DNA of 64,000 nt from an uncultured Microbacterium sp. (GCA_913774845.1 CAJYJO010000013.1:186001-250000); one strand, 5' to 3'. Positions 16,185 to 25,181 are shown, counted from the stretch's first letter. Notes: generated by a model from the sequence alone, not told the origin. Made by a program: numbers and translations.

Positions 16185-17774
16185 TCACGAGGTGACGGTG
16201 ACGAGCGTGCGCTGCCAGCCGCTGGAACCGTCGGGAGCGATCGGTGCCTGGTCCTGGATCTGGAGGTTGCCCTGCTTGTCGGTGGCGCGGACGGCGATGT
16301 AGTGCGTCCCCGCCTCGGCGGTCCAGTCGAATTTCCACTGCACCCACGACTGATCGTTGATGGGGGTCGAGAGCTGCGTCTCCTGCCACTCTCCGTTGTC
16401 GATGCTGACCTCGACCTTCTGCACGCCCACCGGCTGAGCCCAGGCCATGCCGGCGATCGTGACGGCACCCGCCGTGACCGGCGAGCCGATCTTCGGGGTG
16501 TCCACGCGCGAGGACATCTTGATCGGGGCCTCGGCGGAGTATCCGCGGGGCGTCCAATACGCCTCGTCCTTGTCGAACCGCGTCACCGTGAGCTTGGTGA
16601 CCCACTTCGTCGCCGAGACGTAACCGTACAGGCCGGGCACGACCATGCGGACGGGGAAGCCGTGCTCGAAGGGCAGGGGCTCCCCGTTCATCGCGACCGC
16701 GAAGATCGCGTCGAGGTTGTCGTCGACGAGCGCCGAGAGGGGGGTGGAGGCCGTGTAGCCGTCGACGCTCTCCGACAGCACCATGTCGGCATCCGCCTGC
16801 GGCCCGGCCATGCGCAGGATGTCGCGGATGGGGACGCCGGTCCAGATGGCGTTGCCGACGAGGTTGCCGCCCACTTCGTTCGAGACGCACGTGAGGGTCA
16901 CGCCGTACTCGTCGAGACCGCGCCCCACGAGGTCGTCGAAGCTGAGCTCGATGGGGGTGTCGACCATGCCGTCGATCTGCAGGCGCCAGGTGGTGGGGTC
17001 GACGTTCGGGACCGTCAGGGCGGTGTCGACGCGGTAGAAGTCGCTGTTGGGCGTGATGATCGGCGACAGGCCCGGGATCTCCCAGTTCGCACCGTCGGGC
17101 ACCGTGACCGTGGTGCGCGGGGCCGGGAGGCGCAGGGCGTCGCGCGCGGCGGCGACCGAGGCGGTCGTGGCGTTCCAGATGCGCGAGCCCACGCCCACGA
17201 CGACGGCGCCCAGGGCCGTGACGCCGGTGAACACGAGGAAGCGGCGACGGTCGACCCCGGCGGTCTCGAGATCGCCGGCGCGCGCGGCATCCATCCAGTG
17301 CTTCAGCCGCTCGACGGCGAACACGAGCACGACGATGCCGGCCACGGTACCGAGCACGGGCGGCAGCCACGCGAGCGCACCGGCGCCCGCACGTGTGAGG
17401 ATCGCCGCGGTGGCGAGAACTCCGCCGATGAGCAGCAGCACGGCGCCGACGAAGCGGAAGCGGTATTCGAGCACGCCCGCCACGGCGGCGGCGACCGCGG
17501 CGCCCAGACCGACGCCGACGAGGAGCGCGATCTTGTCGGACTCGCCGAACAGGGTGATCGCGAGCTCCTTCAACGGACGCGGCACGATGTCGACGATGAA
17601 AGAGCCGACGGCGAGAACCGGGCTCGCCGAACGGGCGACGAGCGCGGCGAACATCTCGGCCACCGCGAGAAGGGCCGCCGCCGCGACGATTCCGGCCAGG
17701 GCGGCCCATGGCCACGCGTGCGGTCGACGGGTGGGCTTCGTCTGCGTGATCGGTGCCGCAGTGTCGGTCGTCAT
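16185..17774 (-). CDS. Membrane-anchored molybdopterin oxidoreductase (sulfite oxidase/SorA-like)
   Basis: A 529-residue protein. The N-terminal third has about five hydrophobic helices; after DRRRFLVF and a last helix comes an oxidoreductase molybdopterin-binding domain with the cofactor cysteine in LTCVSNEVGG, and then the Mo-co dimerisation domain (ending near residue 525, QDQAPIAPDG). No heme domain is present. It likely oxidises a small sulfur compound or reduces S/N-oxides outside the membrane. I chose the ATG at 17774 because GAGGGA lies five bases upstream; the ATG at 17786 has poor spacing. It follows the EamA gene by 40 bases on the same strand. Confidence 0.85.
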   Translation of the reverse strand: MTTDTAAPITQTKPTRRPHAWPWAALAGIVAAAALLAVAEMFAALVARSASPVLAVGSFIVDIVPRPLKELAITLFGESDKIALLVGVGLGAAVAAAVAGVLEYRFRFVGAVLLLIGGVLATAAILTRAGAGALAWLPPVLGTVAGIVVLVFAVERLKHWMDAARAGDLETAGVDRRRFLVFTGVTALGAVVVGVGSRIWNATTASVAAARDALRLPAPRTTVTVPDGANWEIPGLSPIITPNSDFYRVDTALTVPNVDPTTWRLQIDGMVDTPIELSFDDLVGRGLDEYGVTLTCVSNEVGGNLVGNAIWTGVPIRDILRMAGPQADADMVLSESVDGYTASTPLSALVDDNLDAIFAVAMNGEPLPFEHGFPVRMVVPGLYGYVSATKWVTKLTVTRFDKDEAYWTPRGYSAEAPIKMSSRVDTPKIGSPVTAGAVTIAGMAWAQPVGVQKVEVSIDNGEWQETQLSTPINDQSWVQWKFDWTAEAGTHYIAVRATDKQGNLQIQDQAPIAPDGSSGWQRTLVTVTS

Positions 17775-17814
17775 GGCATCCCTCATCTCCGGCGGCGCGC
17801 GAGCGCGGCACGCC

Positions 17815-18780
17815 TCACAATATCTTCGGAGCGGGGGAGGAATCGGATGCCGTCACTCGTGCTAATGGCGCCCTGTCCGGCGCGAGTGCGAAGGCGGCCA
17901 CGCCCGCGACGATGAGCGCGAGCGCCACGGTGAGACCGGCCGACAACGGCTCGCCGAGGAGGGGCACGGCGACGACCGCTGTGAGGACGGGGCTGAGAGC
18001 TCCGGCTGCGGCGGGGATGCTCCCGCCGAGGTTCTTGACCGCGACGACGTAGCAAGCCGTCGACAGCAGACCCGTCCCGACGCCCTGCACCAGGGCGTAG
18101 GCGCCCCAGGTGGCGGGATCGACCTGGCCGGCGAGCAGGTGCGAGGGCATCGCCCCGCTCACCGCGAGCGCGAGGGCGGCGATCACCGAGGTGAGGGACA
18201 CGATCGCGATCACCCCGACCGGGTCGAGACGCGTGCGCGCGAGACCCAGTGTGTAGGCCGCCCAGACGAACCCCGCGGCGAGGAGAACGGCGATACCGGC
18301 CGGGCCGGCGGGACCTCCGGTGAACAAGGCGCTCGCCGCGACTCCCGCGACGATTGCGGCGAGAGCGCACATTCGCGCGCGGGTCGGTGTGCGGCGGTGG
18401 CGCAGGAAGACCAGCCCCGCGACGAACAGCGGCACCGTGCCCGGCACGAGGAGCCCCGTGAGGGCCGCCGAGGTCAGGTGCGCTCCCCACGCGAACAGCA
18501 GGAAATGCGGCAGCCCCGCCAGGAGCACGAGAGCCAGGATGCCGGCGCGCTCGCCGCGGAGCGCGCGCAGCGTGCGCGGGATCCAGGGCGACAGCACGAC
18601 CGCGGGAACGGCGAAGCGCACGATCGCGGCATCCGCCACGGTGAGGCCGGCGCCCTCGAGAGCGCGCGTGGACAGGGCGAACGACGACCAGAGACAGACC
18701 ACCGCGACCAGCGCGGCGGTGCCGACGACGGCGCTGCGGGACGGGGTCGCGGTGCGGTGGGTGAGGGTGAACGTGGCCAC
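17815..18780 (-). CDS. EamA/DMT-superfamily exporter
   Basis: A 321-residue inner-membrane protein with ten predicted helices arranged as two EamA repeats (about residues 15-145 and 165-300). Members export amino acids or other metabolites. It is divergent from an Lrp/AsnC regulator, the usual pairing for an amino-acid exporter. TACGCT lies exactly six bases upstream of the GTG start at 18780 (18787-18792 on the plus strand), so the mRNA is likely leaderless; a longer ORF to 18867 would run over the operator region and is not preferred. Confidence 0.87.
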   Translation of the reverse strand: MATFTLTHRTATPSRSAVVGTAALVAVVCLWSSFALSTRALEGAGLTVADAAIVRFAVPAVVLSPWIPRTLRALRGERAGILALVLLAGLPHFLLFAWGAHLTSAALTGLLVPGTVPLFVAGLVFLRHRRTPTRARMCALAAIVAGVAASALFTGGPAGPAGIAVLLAAGFVWAAYTLGLARTRLDPVGVIAIVSLTSVIAALALAVSGAMPSHLLAGQVDPATWGAYALVQGVGTGLLSTACYVVAVKNLGGSIPAAAGALSPVLTAVVAVPLLGEPLSAGLTVALALIVAGVAAFALAPDRAPLARVTASDSSPAPKIL

Positions 18781-18845
18781 CGCTCGAGCGTAGGAAAGCG
18801 TCTGGCGCAGACGATTGCGAAAATTGCCGCGTTTGTTCTGTTGGT

Positions 18846-18858
18846 AGCAGAATCTGCT
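18846..18858. promoter_or_regulatory. Candidate Lrp operator
   Basis: AGCAG and CTGCT flank a three-base centre just before the lrp ATG (18861) in the intergenic region shared with the EamA gene. Lrp/AsnC proteins usually bind such short dyads near their own gene. Assigned by position and symmetry only. Confidence 0.45.
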
Positions 18859-18860
18859 GC

Positions 18861-19343
18861 ATGGCATCTCTCGACAGCATCGATCGTCTCATCTTGCGGG
18901 AGTTGCAGCAGGATGGACGCCTGACCAACCAGGAGCTCGCCGATCGCGTCGGGCTCTCACCGTCGCCGTGTCTGCGGCGCGTACGCCACCTCGAGAAGGC
19001 GGGGGTGATCGAGGGCTACCGCGCCGTCGTCGCGCCGAAAGCGGTCGACCTCACCATCACCGCCTTCGTCCGCCTGCGTCTGGCCTCGCACGAGGGAGCG
19101 ACGGTGGATGCCGTGGAGGAGCGCTTGCGCGTCATTCCGCAGATCGTCGAGGCCCACCTGCTGGCGGGGGACTGGGACTATCTCGTCCGCGTCGTCACGC
19201 CGAGCTTCGAGGAGTACGAGCGACTGCTGCGCGAGCACCTGCGGGCGATCCCCTCGTTGTCCGCCATCGACACGACCTTCGCCTTCGGGGTCACCAAGCC
19301 CGTCTCGCCCCTGCCGCTGGACGCGGTGCCCGGGCGCGCGTGA
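18861..19343 (+). CDS. Lrp/AsnC family transcriptional regulator
   Basis: A 160-residue regulator with an N-terminal helix-turn-helix (LTNQELADRVGLSPSP, about residues 18-33) and a C-terminal ligand-binding RAM/AsnC_trans_reg domain (AHLLAGDWDYLVRV near 93-106). It likely senses an amino acid and controls the divergent EamA exporter and itself. Confidence 0.92.
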   Translation: MASLDSIDRLILRELQQDGRLTNQELADRVGLSPSPCLRRVRHLEKAGVIEGYRAVVAPKAVDLTITAFVRLRLASHEGATVDAVEERLRVIPQIVEAHLLAGDWDYLVRVVTPSFEEYERLLREHLRAIPSLSAIDTTFAFGVTKPVSPLPLDAVPGRA

Positions 19344-19379
19344 GGCCCAGGTCGACGGACGCGACCCGGGCCTCGGCCG

Positions 19380-19565
19380 TCAGCGCGTCGAGCGCTGCTT
19401 CAGGACCTTCGCCTGCACCTTGCGGCGGATCTTCTGCACCTTCGGGTCCTTCCAGACCCGGTAGGCGACCGTTCCGGCGGCGACCGCACGGCCGATGGCC
19501 GTGCGGGCCAGGACGGCTCCGGCGAGTCCGACTGCTCCGGTTCCGATCCAACGTGCGACACCCAT
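19380..19565 (-). CDS. Small hydrophobic-basic protein
   Basis: A 61-residue protein: one hydrophobic segment (residues 8-33) with several small residues, then a strongly basic tail (KIRRKVQAKVLKQR). GAGGAGG stands five bases before the ATG, which supports translation. I do not recognise a family; it could be a membrane-peripheral or nucleic-acid-contacting small protein. It lies alone between lrp and the aldo/keto reductase. Confidence 0.6.
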   Translation of the reverse strand: MGVARWIGTGAVGLAGAVLARTAIGRAVAAGTVAYRVWKDPKVQKIRRKVQAKVLKQRSTR

Positions 19566-19657
19566 AGCGCCTCCTCGATTCGCGTGTGGACTCTCACCTC
19601 ACACGATGGAGTGACGGATGCCGCGCCGCTTGCGCCGACGCTCCGCTTATGCGTCGG

Positions 19658-20698
19658 TCAGCGCAGGGATCCGCCCGAGGGGGCGGCGAACGGCTCGAGG
19701 GCGGCGATGACGTCGTCGCTCAGCGTGGCCTTGCTCGCCTCGACGGCGTCGTCGATCTGGCCGGGGCGCGAGGCGCCGATGATCGCTGTCGTGACGACCG
19801 GGTCGCGCAGCACCCAGGCCACGGCGAGCTGCGGGATCGAGAGACCGGCCTCGCGGGCGACCCCGTCGATGCCGCGGATGCGCTCCAGGTAGTCGTCGGT
19901 GAGGGCCGACTCGTCGAGGAAGCGGCTGTCGGCGGCGCGTGAGTCGGCGGGAACGGTGCCGTCGAGGTACTTCGCCGTCAGCAGCCCTTGGGCGAGCGGC
20001 GAGAACACGGCACTGCCGACCGACAGCTCGCGCAGCGTCGGGAAGAGCTCGGACTCCGGGGTGCGGTCGAACAGCGAGTACCGGGGCTGGTGGATGAACA
20101 GACGGATGCCCATGGCCGCGAGCAGCTCGTGCGCTCGCCGGGTGAGCTCGGCCGGGTAGTTCGAGATGCCGACGTACAGCGCCTTGCCGCTGCGCACGAT
20201 GTCGGCGAGGGCGGTGACGGTCTCTTCGATCGGCGTCTCGGGGTCGACGCGGTGTGAGTAGAACACGTCGACGTAGTCGGTGCGCATGCGCGCGAGGCTC
20301 TGCTCCAGCGAGCGGACGAGGTACTTGCGCGATCCGCCGTCGCCGTAGGGCCCCGGCCACATGTCGTAGCCGGCTTTGGTCGACAGGAACAGCTCGTCGC
20401 GGTACGGACGCAGGTCGCTGTCGAGCACGGTGCCGAACGTCGTCTCGGCGGCGCCGTAGGGCGGGCCGTAGTTGTTTGCGAGGTCGATGTGCACGACGCC
20501 CCGGTCGAAGGCGTGGCGCAGGATCTCGCGCTGCGAGTCGAGCGTGCGTCCGCTGCCGAAGTTCTGCCAGAGTCCCAGCGAGATGCGGGGGAGAGGGATG
20601 CCGCTCGCCCCGGCCCGCGCGAACGGCACGTCGTCGTATCGGGTGGAGGATGCCGTGAAGGCGGACGTCAGGCGGGGGTCATCGGCGGCGATGGGCAT
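19658..20698 (-). CDS. Aldo/keto reductase, YghZ (glyceraldehyde-3-phosphate reductase) type
   Basis: A 346-residue NADPH-dependent oxidoreductase with a TIM-barrel fold. The catalytic Asp and Tyr are in DLANNYGPPYG (about residue 80) and the Lys in STKAGYDMW. The sequence around LWQNFG and GPPYGAAE is that of the YghZ/Kv-beta-like subgroup, which reduces methylglyoxal or L-glyceraldehyde 3-phosphate. GAGGAG precedes the ATG. It lies 55 bases downstream of mesD on the same strand but its own ribosome binding site and function suggest an independent role. Confidence 0.9.
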   Translation of the reverse strand: MPIAADDPRLTSAFTASSTRYDDVPFARAGASGIPLPRISLGLWQNFGSGRTLDSQREILRHAFDRGVVHIDLANNYGPPYGAAETTFGTVLDSDLRPYRDELFLSTKAGYDMWPGPYGDGGSRKYLVRSLEQSLARMRTDYVDVFYSHRVDPETPIEETVTALADIVRSGKALYVGISNYPAELTRRAHELLAAMGIRLFIHQPRYSLFDRTPESELFPTLRELSVGSAVFSPLAQGLLTAKYLDGTVPADSRAADSRFLDESALTDDYLERIRGIDGVAREAGLSIPQLAVAWVLRDPVVTTAIIGASRPGQIDDAVEASKATLSDDVIAALEPFAAPSGGSLR

Positions 20699-20753
20699 GG
20701 TTCTCCTCGGCGGTGAAGGGGGACACCGTCGACTCTGTCACGGAAGGCGCTGC

Positions 20754-21848
20754 TCAGGCGGAAGCGCGCGTGAGCTCTTCGCGGAGGAGGCCGGCACCCG
20801 CCGACAGTGCACTGAGCTTGTCGAGAGCGACCTGGCGCGGCAGAGGTGCCATCCCGCAGTTCGAGCTGGGGATGAGCTTGTCGGCATCCACGAACTGCAG
20901 GGCCCTCCGCAGGGTGGCGGCCACCTCTTCGGGGGTCTCCACCTCGTGGCTGGCCACGTCGATCGCGCCGAGCATCACCTTCTTGCCGCGGATGAGCTCG
21001 ATGAGATCGATCGGCACGTGCGAGTTGTGGCTCTCGAGCGAGACGATGTCGATGCTCGAGCGCTGCAGCAACGGGAACGACTCCTCGTACTGACGCCACT
21101 CGGCGCCGAGGGTGGCCTTCCAATCGGTGTTGGCCTTGATGCCGTAGCCGTAGCAGATGTGCACCGCGGTCTGGGCCTGCAGACCCTCGACGGCGCGCTC
21201 GAGAGCGGCGACGCCCCACTCCTTCATCTCGTCGAAGAAGACGTTGAAGGCGGGCTCGTCGAACTGGATGATGTCGACGCCGGCGGCCTCGAGTTCGCGC
21301 GCCTCCTGGTTGAGGATCGTCGCGAACTCCCACGCGAGCTTCTCGCGGCTGCGGTAGTGCCGGTCGGCGAGGGTGTCGATCATCGTCATGGGGCCGGGGA
21401 GGGCCCACTTGATCGGGCGGTCGGTCTGCGAGCGGAGGAAGGCCGCACCGTCGACGAAGACGGGCTTGCGACGGCTCACCGCGCCGACCACCGTGGGGAC
21501 GCTCGCGTCGTAGCGGTCGCGGATGCGGACCGTCTCGCGGTTCTCGAAGTCGACGCCGTCGAGGTGCTCGATGAAGGTCGTCACGAAGTGCTGGCGTGTC
21601 TGCTCGCCGTCGCTGACGATGTCGATGCCCCGGAGCTCCTGCTCCTGCACCGCCGCGCGCAGGGCGTCGTGTTGACCCTCGACGAGCACGTCGCCCTCGA
21701 GCTCCCACGGTGACCACAGCACCTCGGGCTTTGCGAGCCACGCCGGCTTGGGGAGGCTTCCGACGATGGCCGTGGGCAGGAGGGTGGGCACGGGGGTCCT
21801 TTCGGCGGAGACGGCGAGGGTGGCCGGGACGGTGGTCACGGCGGTCAT
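20754..21848 (-). CDS. mesD: Folate-independent methionine synthase core protein MesD
   Basis: A 364-residue protein of the MetE C-terminal (UROD/MetE-like) family, lacking the N-terminal half of MetE. Candidate zinc ligands are visible in the family positions: HICYGYG (near residue 232), GLxE-type acidic residues, and the C-terminal SSNCGM (near residue 338). Such short homologues cannot use the usual triglutamyl folate. The gene starts inside the stop codon of the upstream DUF1852 gene (ATGA), and the DUF1852/MetE-core pair is the MesX/MesD type of methionine synthase, known to work without folate and, from genetic work, to need oxygen. The methyl donor is not established. Confidence 0.87.
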   Translation of the reverse strand: MTAVTTVPATLAVSAERTPVPTLLPTAIVGSLPKPAWLAKPEVLWSPWELEGDVLVEGQHDALRAAVQEQELRGIDIVSDGEQTRQHFVTTFIEHLDGVDFENRETVRIRDRYDASVPTVVGAVSRRKPVFVDGAAFLRSQTDRPIKWALPGPMTMIDTLADRHYRSREKLAWEFATILNQEARELEAAGVDIIQFDEPAFNVFFDEMKEWGVAALERAVEGLQAQTAVHICYGYGIKANTDWKATLGAEWRQYEESFPLLQRSSIDIVSLESHNSHVPIDLIELIRGKKVMLGAIDVASHEVETPEEVAATLRRALQFVDADKLIPSSNCGMAPLPRQVALDKLSALSAGAGLLREELTRASA

Positions 21849-22843
21849 CGGACGACCGCGTCGAAATCGGCGGCCCACTGCTCGAGCAGAGCGCGGTGCG
21901 GCTCGACGAAGTGCTCCTGGGCGTACCGGCCCTGCACGACGGCGAGCTGGCTGCGCTCCTCGCGGTCGTAGGTGACCTCGGTCGGGGAGAAGTCGCTGGC
22001 CTCGAGGCTCGGGCGGTAGACCTCGCCGGCGGTCGCGTGGGCGTTGTAGATCTCGGGGCGGTAGATCCTCTGGAACGTCTCCATCGTGCTGATCGTGCCG
22101 CTCAGCTGCAGGTCGGTGTAGTCGCTCAGCAGGTCGCCGCGGAAGTAGAACGCCAGCGGGGCGACGCTTCCGCGCGGCATGAAGTAGCGCACCTCGAGGC
22201 CCATCTTCCCGAAGTAGTCGTCGGTGAGGGAGTGTGTGCCGTCCTGCACGTACTCGACGCCCAGCACGGGGTGGACGACGCCGTTGCGACGGTAGGTGCG
22301 GCTCGTCGACACGCTGATGCAGATGACCGGCGACTGCGGATAGCGCTCGCGGTAGGCCTCGGAGTCGAGGAAGTGGCGGAACAGCTTGCCGTGCAGGTCG
22401 CCGAAGTCGTCGGGGACGGTGAACACGCCTCCCGCCGCCTCCTTGGCGGCGGGGAGCACGACGCTGAAGTCGTAGTCGCGCAGGTACGACGAGAAGTTGT
22501 TGCCGACGATGCCCTGGTGGCGGTCGCCGGTGACGCCGTCGACGATGTGCACGTCGAGCACCTCGATGACGGGGAACTCCTCGTCGTCGGCGCCGTCGCC
22601 GAACTGCAGCTGCACGGAGACGATGTCGAGCTCGACGCGGTAGCGGTCGCCGCTCGGGTTGTCGGTCGAAGCGAGGGCGTTCAGGCGCTCCGTGATCATG
22701 GTCAGCGCGTTGCGCAGATTCTGTCGGCGCCCCTCGCCTCGCGCGAGGTTGGCGAAGTTCGTCGTGATCCGCGACCCCTCGGCGGGAGCGTAGTCCTCGT
22801 CGAAACGGGTGGTGGTGATGCTGAACGTGATCTCGTTCGCCAT
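21845..22843 (-). CDS. mesX: MesX (DUF1852), partner of MesD
   Basis: A 332-residue protein of DUF1852. The N-terminal TTRFDEDY and RITTNFANLARGE motifs (residues 10-35) are diagnostic, and define the start at 22843 rather than upstream in-frame codons. MesX is required together with MesD for methionine synthesis; one idea is that it makes or delivers the methyl donor using oxygen. No good ribosome binding site precedes the ATG. It is divergent from a LysR gene that probably controls it. Confidence 0.87.
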   Translation of the reverse strand: MANEITFSITTTRFDEDYAPAEGSRITTNFANLARGEGRRQNLRNALTMITERLNALASTDNPSGDRYRVELDIVSVQLQFGDGADDEEFPVIEVLDVHIVDGVTGDRHQGIVGNNFSSYLRDYDFSVVLPAAKEAAGGVFTVPDDFGDLHGKLFRHFLDSEAYRERYPQSPVICISVSTSRTYRRNGVVHPVLGVEYVQDGTHSLTDDYFGKMGLEVRYFMPRGSVAPLAFYFRGDLLSDYTDLQLSGTISTMETFQRIYRPEIYNAHATAGEVYRPSLEASDFSPTEVTYDREERSQLAVVQGRYAQEHFVEPHRALLEQWAADFDAVVR

Positions 22844-22941
22844 GAGGATGCCAATCCGGGAGGGCGGGACCCGTGCGATCCCGCGGAAGTCGGTGTCTTC
22901 ATCGTCCTGCCGAGTGAAGGTCATCGGGTAATTCGGGTCGA

Positions 22942-22957
22942 CTATGCCTTGGTATAG
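22942..22957. promoter_or_regulatory. Candidate LysR operator between mesX and lysR
   Basis: CTATGCC-TT-GGTATAG is a dyad with one mismatch, ten bases before the LysR start codon and about 100 bases upstream of mesX. Size, position and T/A ends fit a LysR-type site (T-N11/12-A). The site was found by eye. Confidence 0.55.
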
Positions 22958-22966
22958 CGTTTGCCT

Positions 22967-23908
22967 ATGGCAAAGCGGGCGAGCGGCATCACCCTTCAGC
23001 AGCTGCAGTACTTCATCGAGGTGGCGGCGGAGGGGTCGATCTCTGCGGCCGCCGACCTGCTCTACGTGGCTCAACCGACGATGTCGGCCGCGATGCGCGA
23101 TCTCGAGCAGCGGGTCGGCCGTGATCTGCTGATGCGGTCCGCCCGCGGTGTGACTCTGACGACCGACGGGGTCGAGTTCCTCGGTTACGCGCGTCAGGTG
23201 GTCGAGCAGGCGGAGCTCCTCGAGCAACGTTATCTCGGTCGTCCGCCGTCGCGGCGGCTCCTCGGCGTCTCCACCCAGCACTACTCGTTCGCCGTCGACG
23301 CGTTCGTGCGCATGGTGAAGAGCACCGGCGCCCCCGAATACGAGTTCTCCCTGCGGGAGACGCGCACCTTCGACATCATCGAAGACGTGCGGACGCTCCG
23401 CAGCGAGCTCGGCATCCTGTTCCGCAACGATTTCAACCGCAACGTGATCGACAAGCTGCTGCGGGATTCCGGACTGGCCTTTCATCCGCTCTTCCGGGCA
23501 GAGCCGCACATCTTCGTCTCCCGCCGCAATCCGCTCGCCGCTCGGAAGACGGCGACGCTCGACGACCTCGTCGACCTGCCCCGCCTCACGTTCGACCAGG
23601 GGGCGAACAACTCGTTCTACTTCGCCGAGGAGATCCTCTCCACGCTGTCGAGCGCCCAGGAGATCCGCGTCTCGGACCGGGCGACCATCTTCAATCTCAT
23701 GATCGGTCTGGGCGGCTACACGATCTCCACCGGCATCATCAGCGACGACCTCGACCCCGAGATCGTCGCCGTGCCTCTCGACGTCGACGAGCGCATCGAG
23801 ATCGGCTGGATCGGCCGGACCGCCGTGCCCCTCACCGAGCAGGCGCAGCGTTATCTCGCCGAGGTGCGCGAGGTGGTCGCCGGCTTCGGCGTCGAGCTCC
23901 TCGACTAG
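22967..23908 (+). CDS. LysR family regulator, probable regulator of mesX-mesD
   Basis: A 313-residue LysR protein: winged helix-turn-helix at residues 8-65 (LQQLQYFIEVAAEGSIS, QPTMSAAMRDLE) and a substrate-binding effector domain from about residue 95. The ATG at 22967 was chosen over the in-frame TTG six bases earlier. It is divergent from mesX and the shared 120-base interval carries a LysR-like dyad, so it probably responds to methionine-pathway status. The effector is unknown. Confidence 0.88.
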   Translation: MAKRASGITLQQLQYFIEVAAEGSISAAADLLYVAQPTMSAAMRDLEQRVGRDLLMRSARGVTLTTDGVEFLGYARQVVEQAELLEQRYLGRPPSRRLLGVSTQHYSFAVDAFVRMVKSTGAPEYEFSLRETRTFDIIEDVRTLRSELGILFRNDFNRNVIDKLLRDSGLAFHPLFRAEPHIFVSRRNPLAARKTATLDDLVDLPRLTFDQGANNSFYFAEEILSTLSSAQEIRVSDRATIFNLMIGLGGYTISTGIISDDLDPEIVAVPLDVDERIEIGWIGRTAVPLTEQAQRYLAEVREVVAGFGVELLD

Positions 23909-24236
23909 CGGCCCGGTCCCGCGCGCCCGGGTGACTTCGCCGCGCGAGCGGGTGAATGGCGGGAGGAAGTTGAGTTTGGGCCTCTTCGGAACGGGCGTGA
24001 GCGCGCGGGAGGTTCTCGTCGCGGAATGAAAACGCAGAACTGGGCGCGTCACCAGCGATTCCTGCGGACCTGGGGGCCTCGGGTCTTCTAGCCGTTCGTC
24101 GGCGACGTGGGGTGATGACGCTCTTCCGCTGCCCCTCATCACACCGGACGGTGGACAGCCGCTCGGCCAGGCTTGCTCACCAGCGGCTGCCCCGTGTGCA
24201 TGCCGTCATTACTTCATCGCGACGAGAGGGAACATC
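23909..24236. other. Intergenic region before the bacteriocin-like cassette
   Basis: No ORF is supported. CAGCCGCT (24156-24163) and AGCGGCTG (24182-24189) form an 8-bp dyad about 50 bases before the peptide gene, and GTGATGA (24113-24119) mirrors TCATCAC (24138-24144). Either could be an operator or leader structure. No copy of the tRNA-Lys 3' end, which would mark a second attachment site, is present. Confidence 0.4.
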
Positions 24237-24530
24237 ATGCGTACGTCGATCAAGAGGTTGGTGATTGCGGCAGCGGTCACGGCAGCACTCGGTGGAGCGA
24301 CGTTGATTGCGGCACCAGCGGCTCTCGCGGACAACGGATCATGCGGGTATTACTCGGAGTCGCGCGCTGTGAACAGCACCTCGTTCTGCGCCAACAAGGT
24401 CGTGCAGAGTCAGGTCAAGGCGGGCGGCAAAATCAACTACGGGCCCTGGGCTCGAAAGGGCGAAACCTCCTGGCAGCGGGCGAGCTATGCGAATGTCGAG
24501 TGGTACACGTACGCCTTCCACACGGTGTGA
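24237..24530 (+). CDS. Small secreted peptide, lactococcin-972-like bacteriocin candidate
   Basis: A 97-residue precursor. Residues 1-31 form a clear Sec signal peptide (RTSIKR, hydrophobic core, APAALA before the cut). The mature part is 66 residues, the size of mature lactococcin 972, rich in Tyr/Trp/Ser, with two cysteines (mature positions 5 and 20) and a C-terminal WYTYAFHTV. Sequence likeness to lactococcin 972 is weak; the call rests on size, export signal and the downstream genes, which are those of lactococcin-972-type loci. GAGAGGG lies six bases upstream of the ATG. The gene is visibly less GC-rich than its surroundings. Confidence 0.6.
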   Translation: MRTSIKRLVIAAAVTAALGGATLIAAPAALADNGSCGYYSESRAVNSTSFCANKVVQSQVKAGGKINYGPWARKGETSWQRASYANVEWYTYAFHTV

Positions 24531-25165
24531 GTCAGGCCGTGCAGAATAGGCGGCTGCTCGCAGCAGTGCTGGCCGGCATCGCCTGCATCGGCGCCCTCTC
24601 GGGGTGCGCCGATGCGGGCACAGCCCCGGAGGTGCCTCTGGGTCAGGACACCTCGCCGAACGTCGGCACCGCGCCCCATTTCGACGGGCCCTGGTCCGAC
24701 TGGTTCACGCGCATCTACGAGTCGAGCGACACCACGGAGCCCCAGCGCGCGATCCTCGCTGACGGCGTGGTCACGGACGCCGAGTACGCCGGTCTTCGCG
24801 CCGCCTTCAAGACGTGTCTCGAGGATCTCGGCGTCTCCGTAGAGCTCTACGCCGACGGAGGATACGCCGTGGAGGCCGACGGCGAGCTCACGGAGTCGCA
24901 GGTGACCGGGGACGCCGTGCCCGGGTGCGAGAAGAAGACCGTCGGCGCTGTCGCGATGCTGTACGAACACATCCGGCGGAATCCCGAGGAGAGAGACGAG
25001 GCGGTCATCGTCGTCGATTGTTTCAAACGCAAGGGAATCGTCTCCGACGCGTACACGGTCGCGCAGTACAACAAGGATGTCGCCGATCAGACGGGGCTGA
25101 ACTGGTCCGCGATCGAGGTGCGGCGGTGCGCCCAGGATCCTCTCGGCGTTCTCGACGCGCCGTGA
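24527..25165 (+). CDS. Lipoprotein of the bacteriocin-like cassette
   Basis: A 212-residue protein starting at a GTG that overlaps the peptide stop codon (a GTG at 24539 is also possible). The signal ends with lipobox GALSGC (Cys 27). The exported domain repeats short motifs such as ILADGVVTDAEY and contains four further cysteines. I do not recognise a named domain. A lipoprotein between the peptide and its transporter often acts in immunity or maturation; that is inference from position. Confidence 0.72.
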   Translation: MSQAVQNRRLLAAVLAGIACIGALSGCADAGTAPEVPLGQDTSPNVGTAPHFDGPWSDWFTRIYESSDTTEPQRAILADGVVTDAEYAGLRAAFKTCLEDLGVSVELYADGGYAVEADGELTESQVTGDAVPGCEKKTVGAVAMLYEHIRRNPEERDEAVIVVDCFKRKGIVSDAYTVAQYNKDVADQTGLNWSAIEVRRCAQDPLGVLDAP

Positions 25166-25181
25166 ACCAGAGAAGGACAAG

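Noticed and set aside
16032..17915. Long plus-strand reading frame opposite the sulfite-oxidase-type gene
   Set aside because: It is the antisense shadow of a well-supported gene; long frames without stops are expected at this GC content and it has no domain or ribosome site.
22843..22924. Upstream ATG at 22924 as the mesX start
   Set aside because: The extra 27 residues are not part of the family N-terminus and there is no ribosome site; it also approaches the LysR operator.
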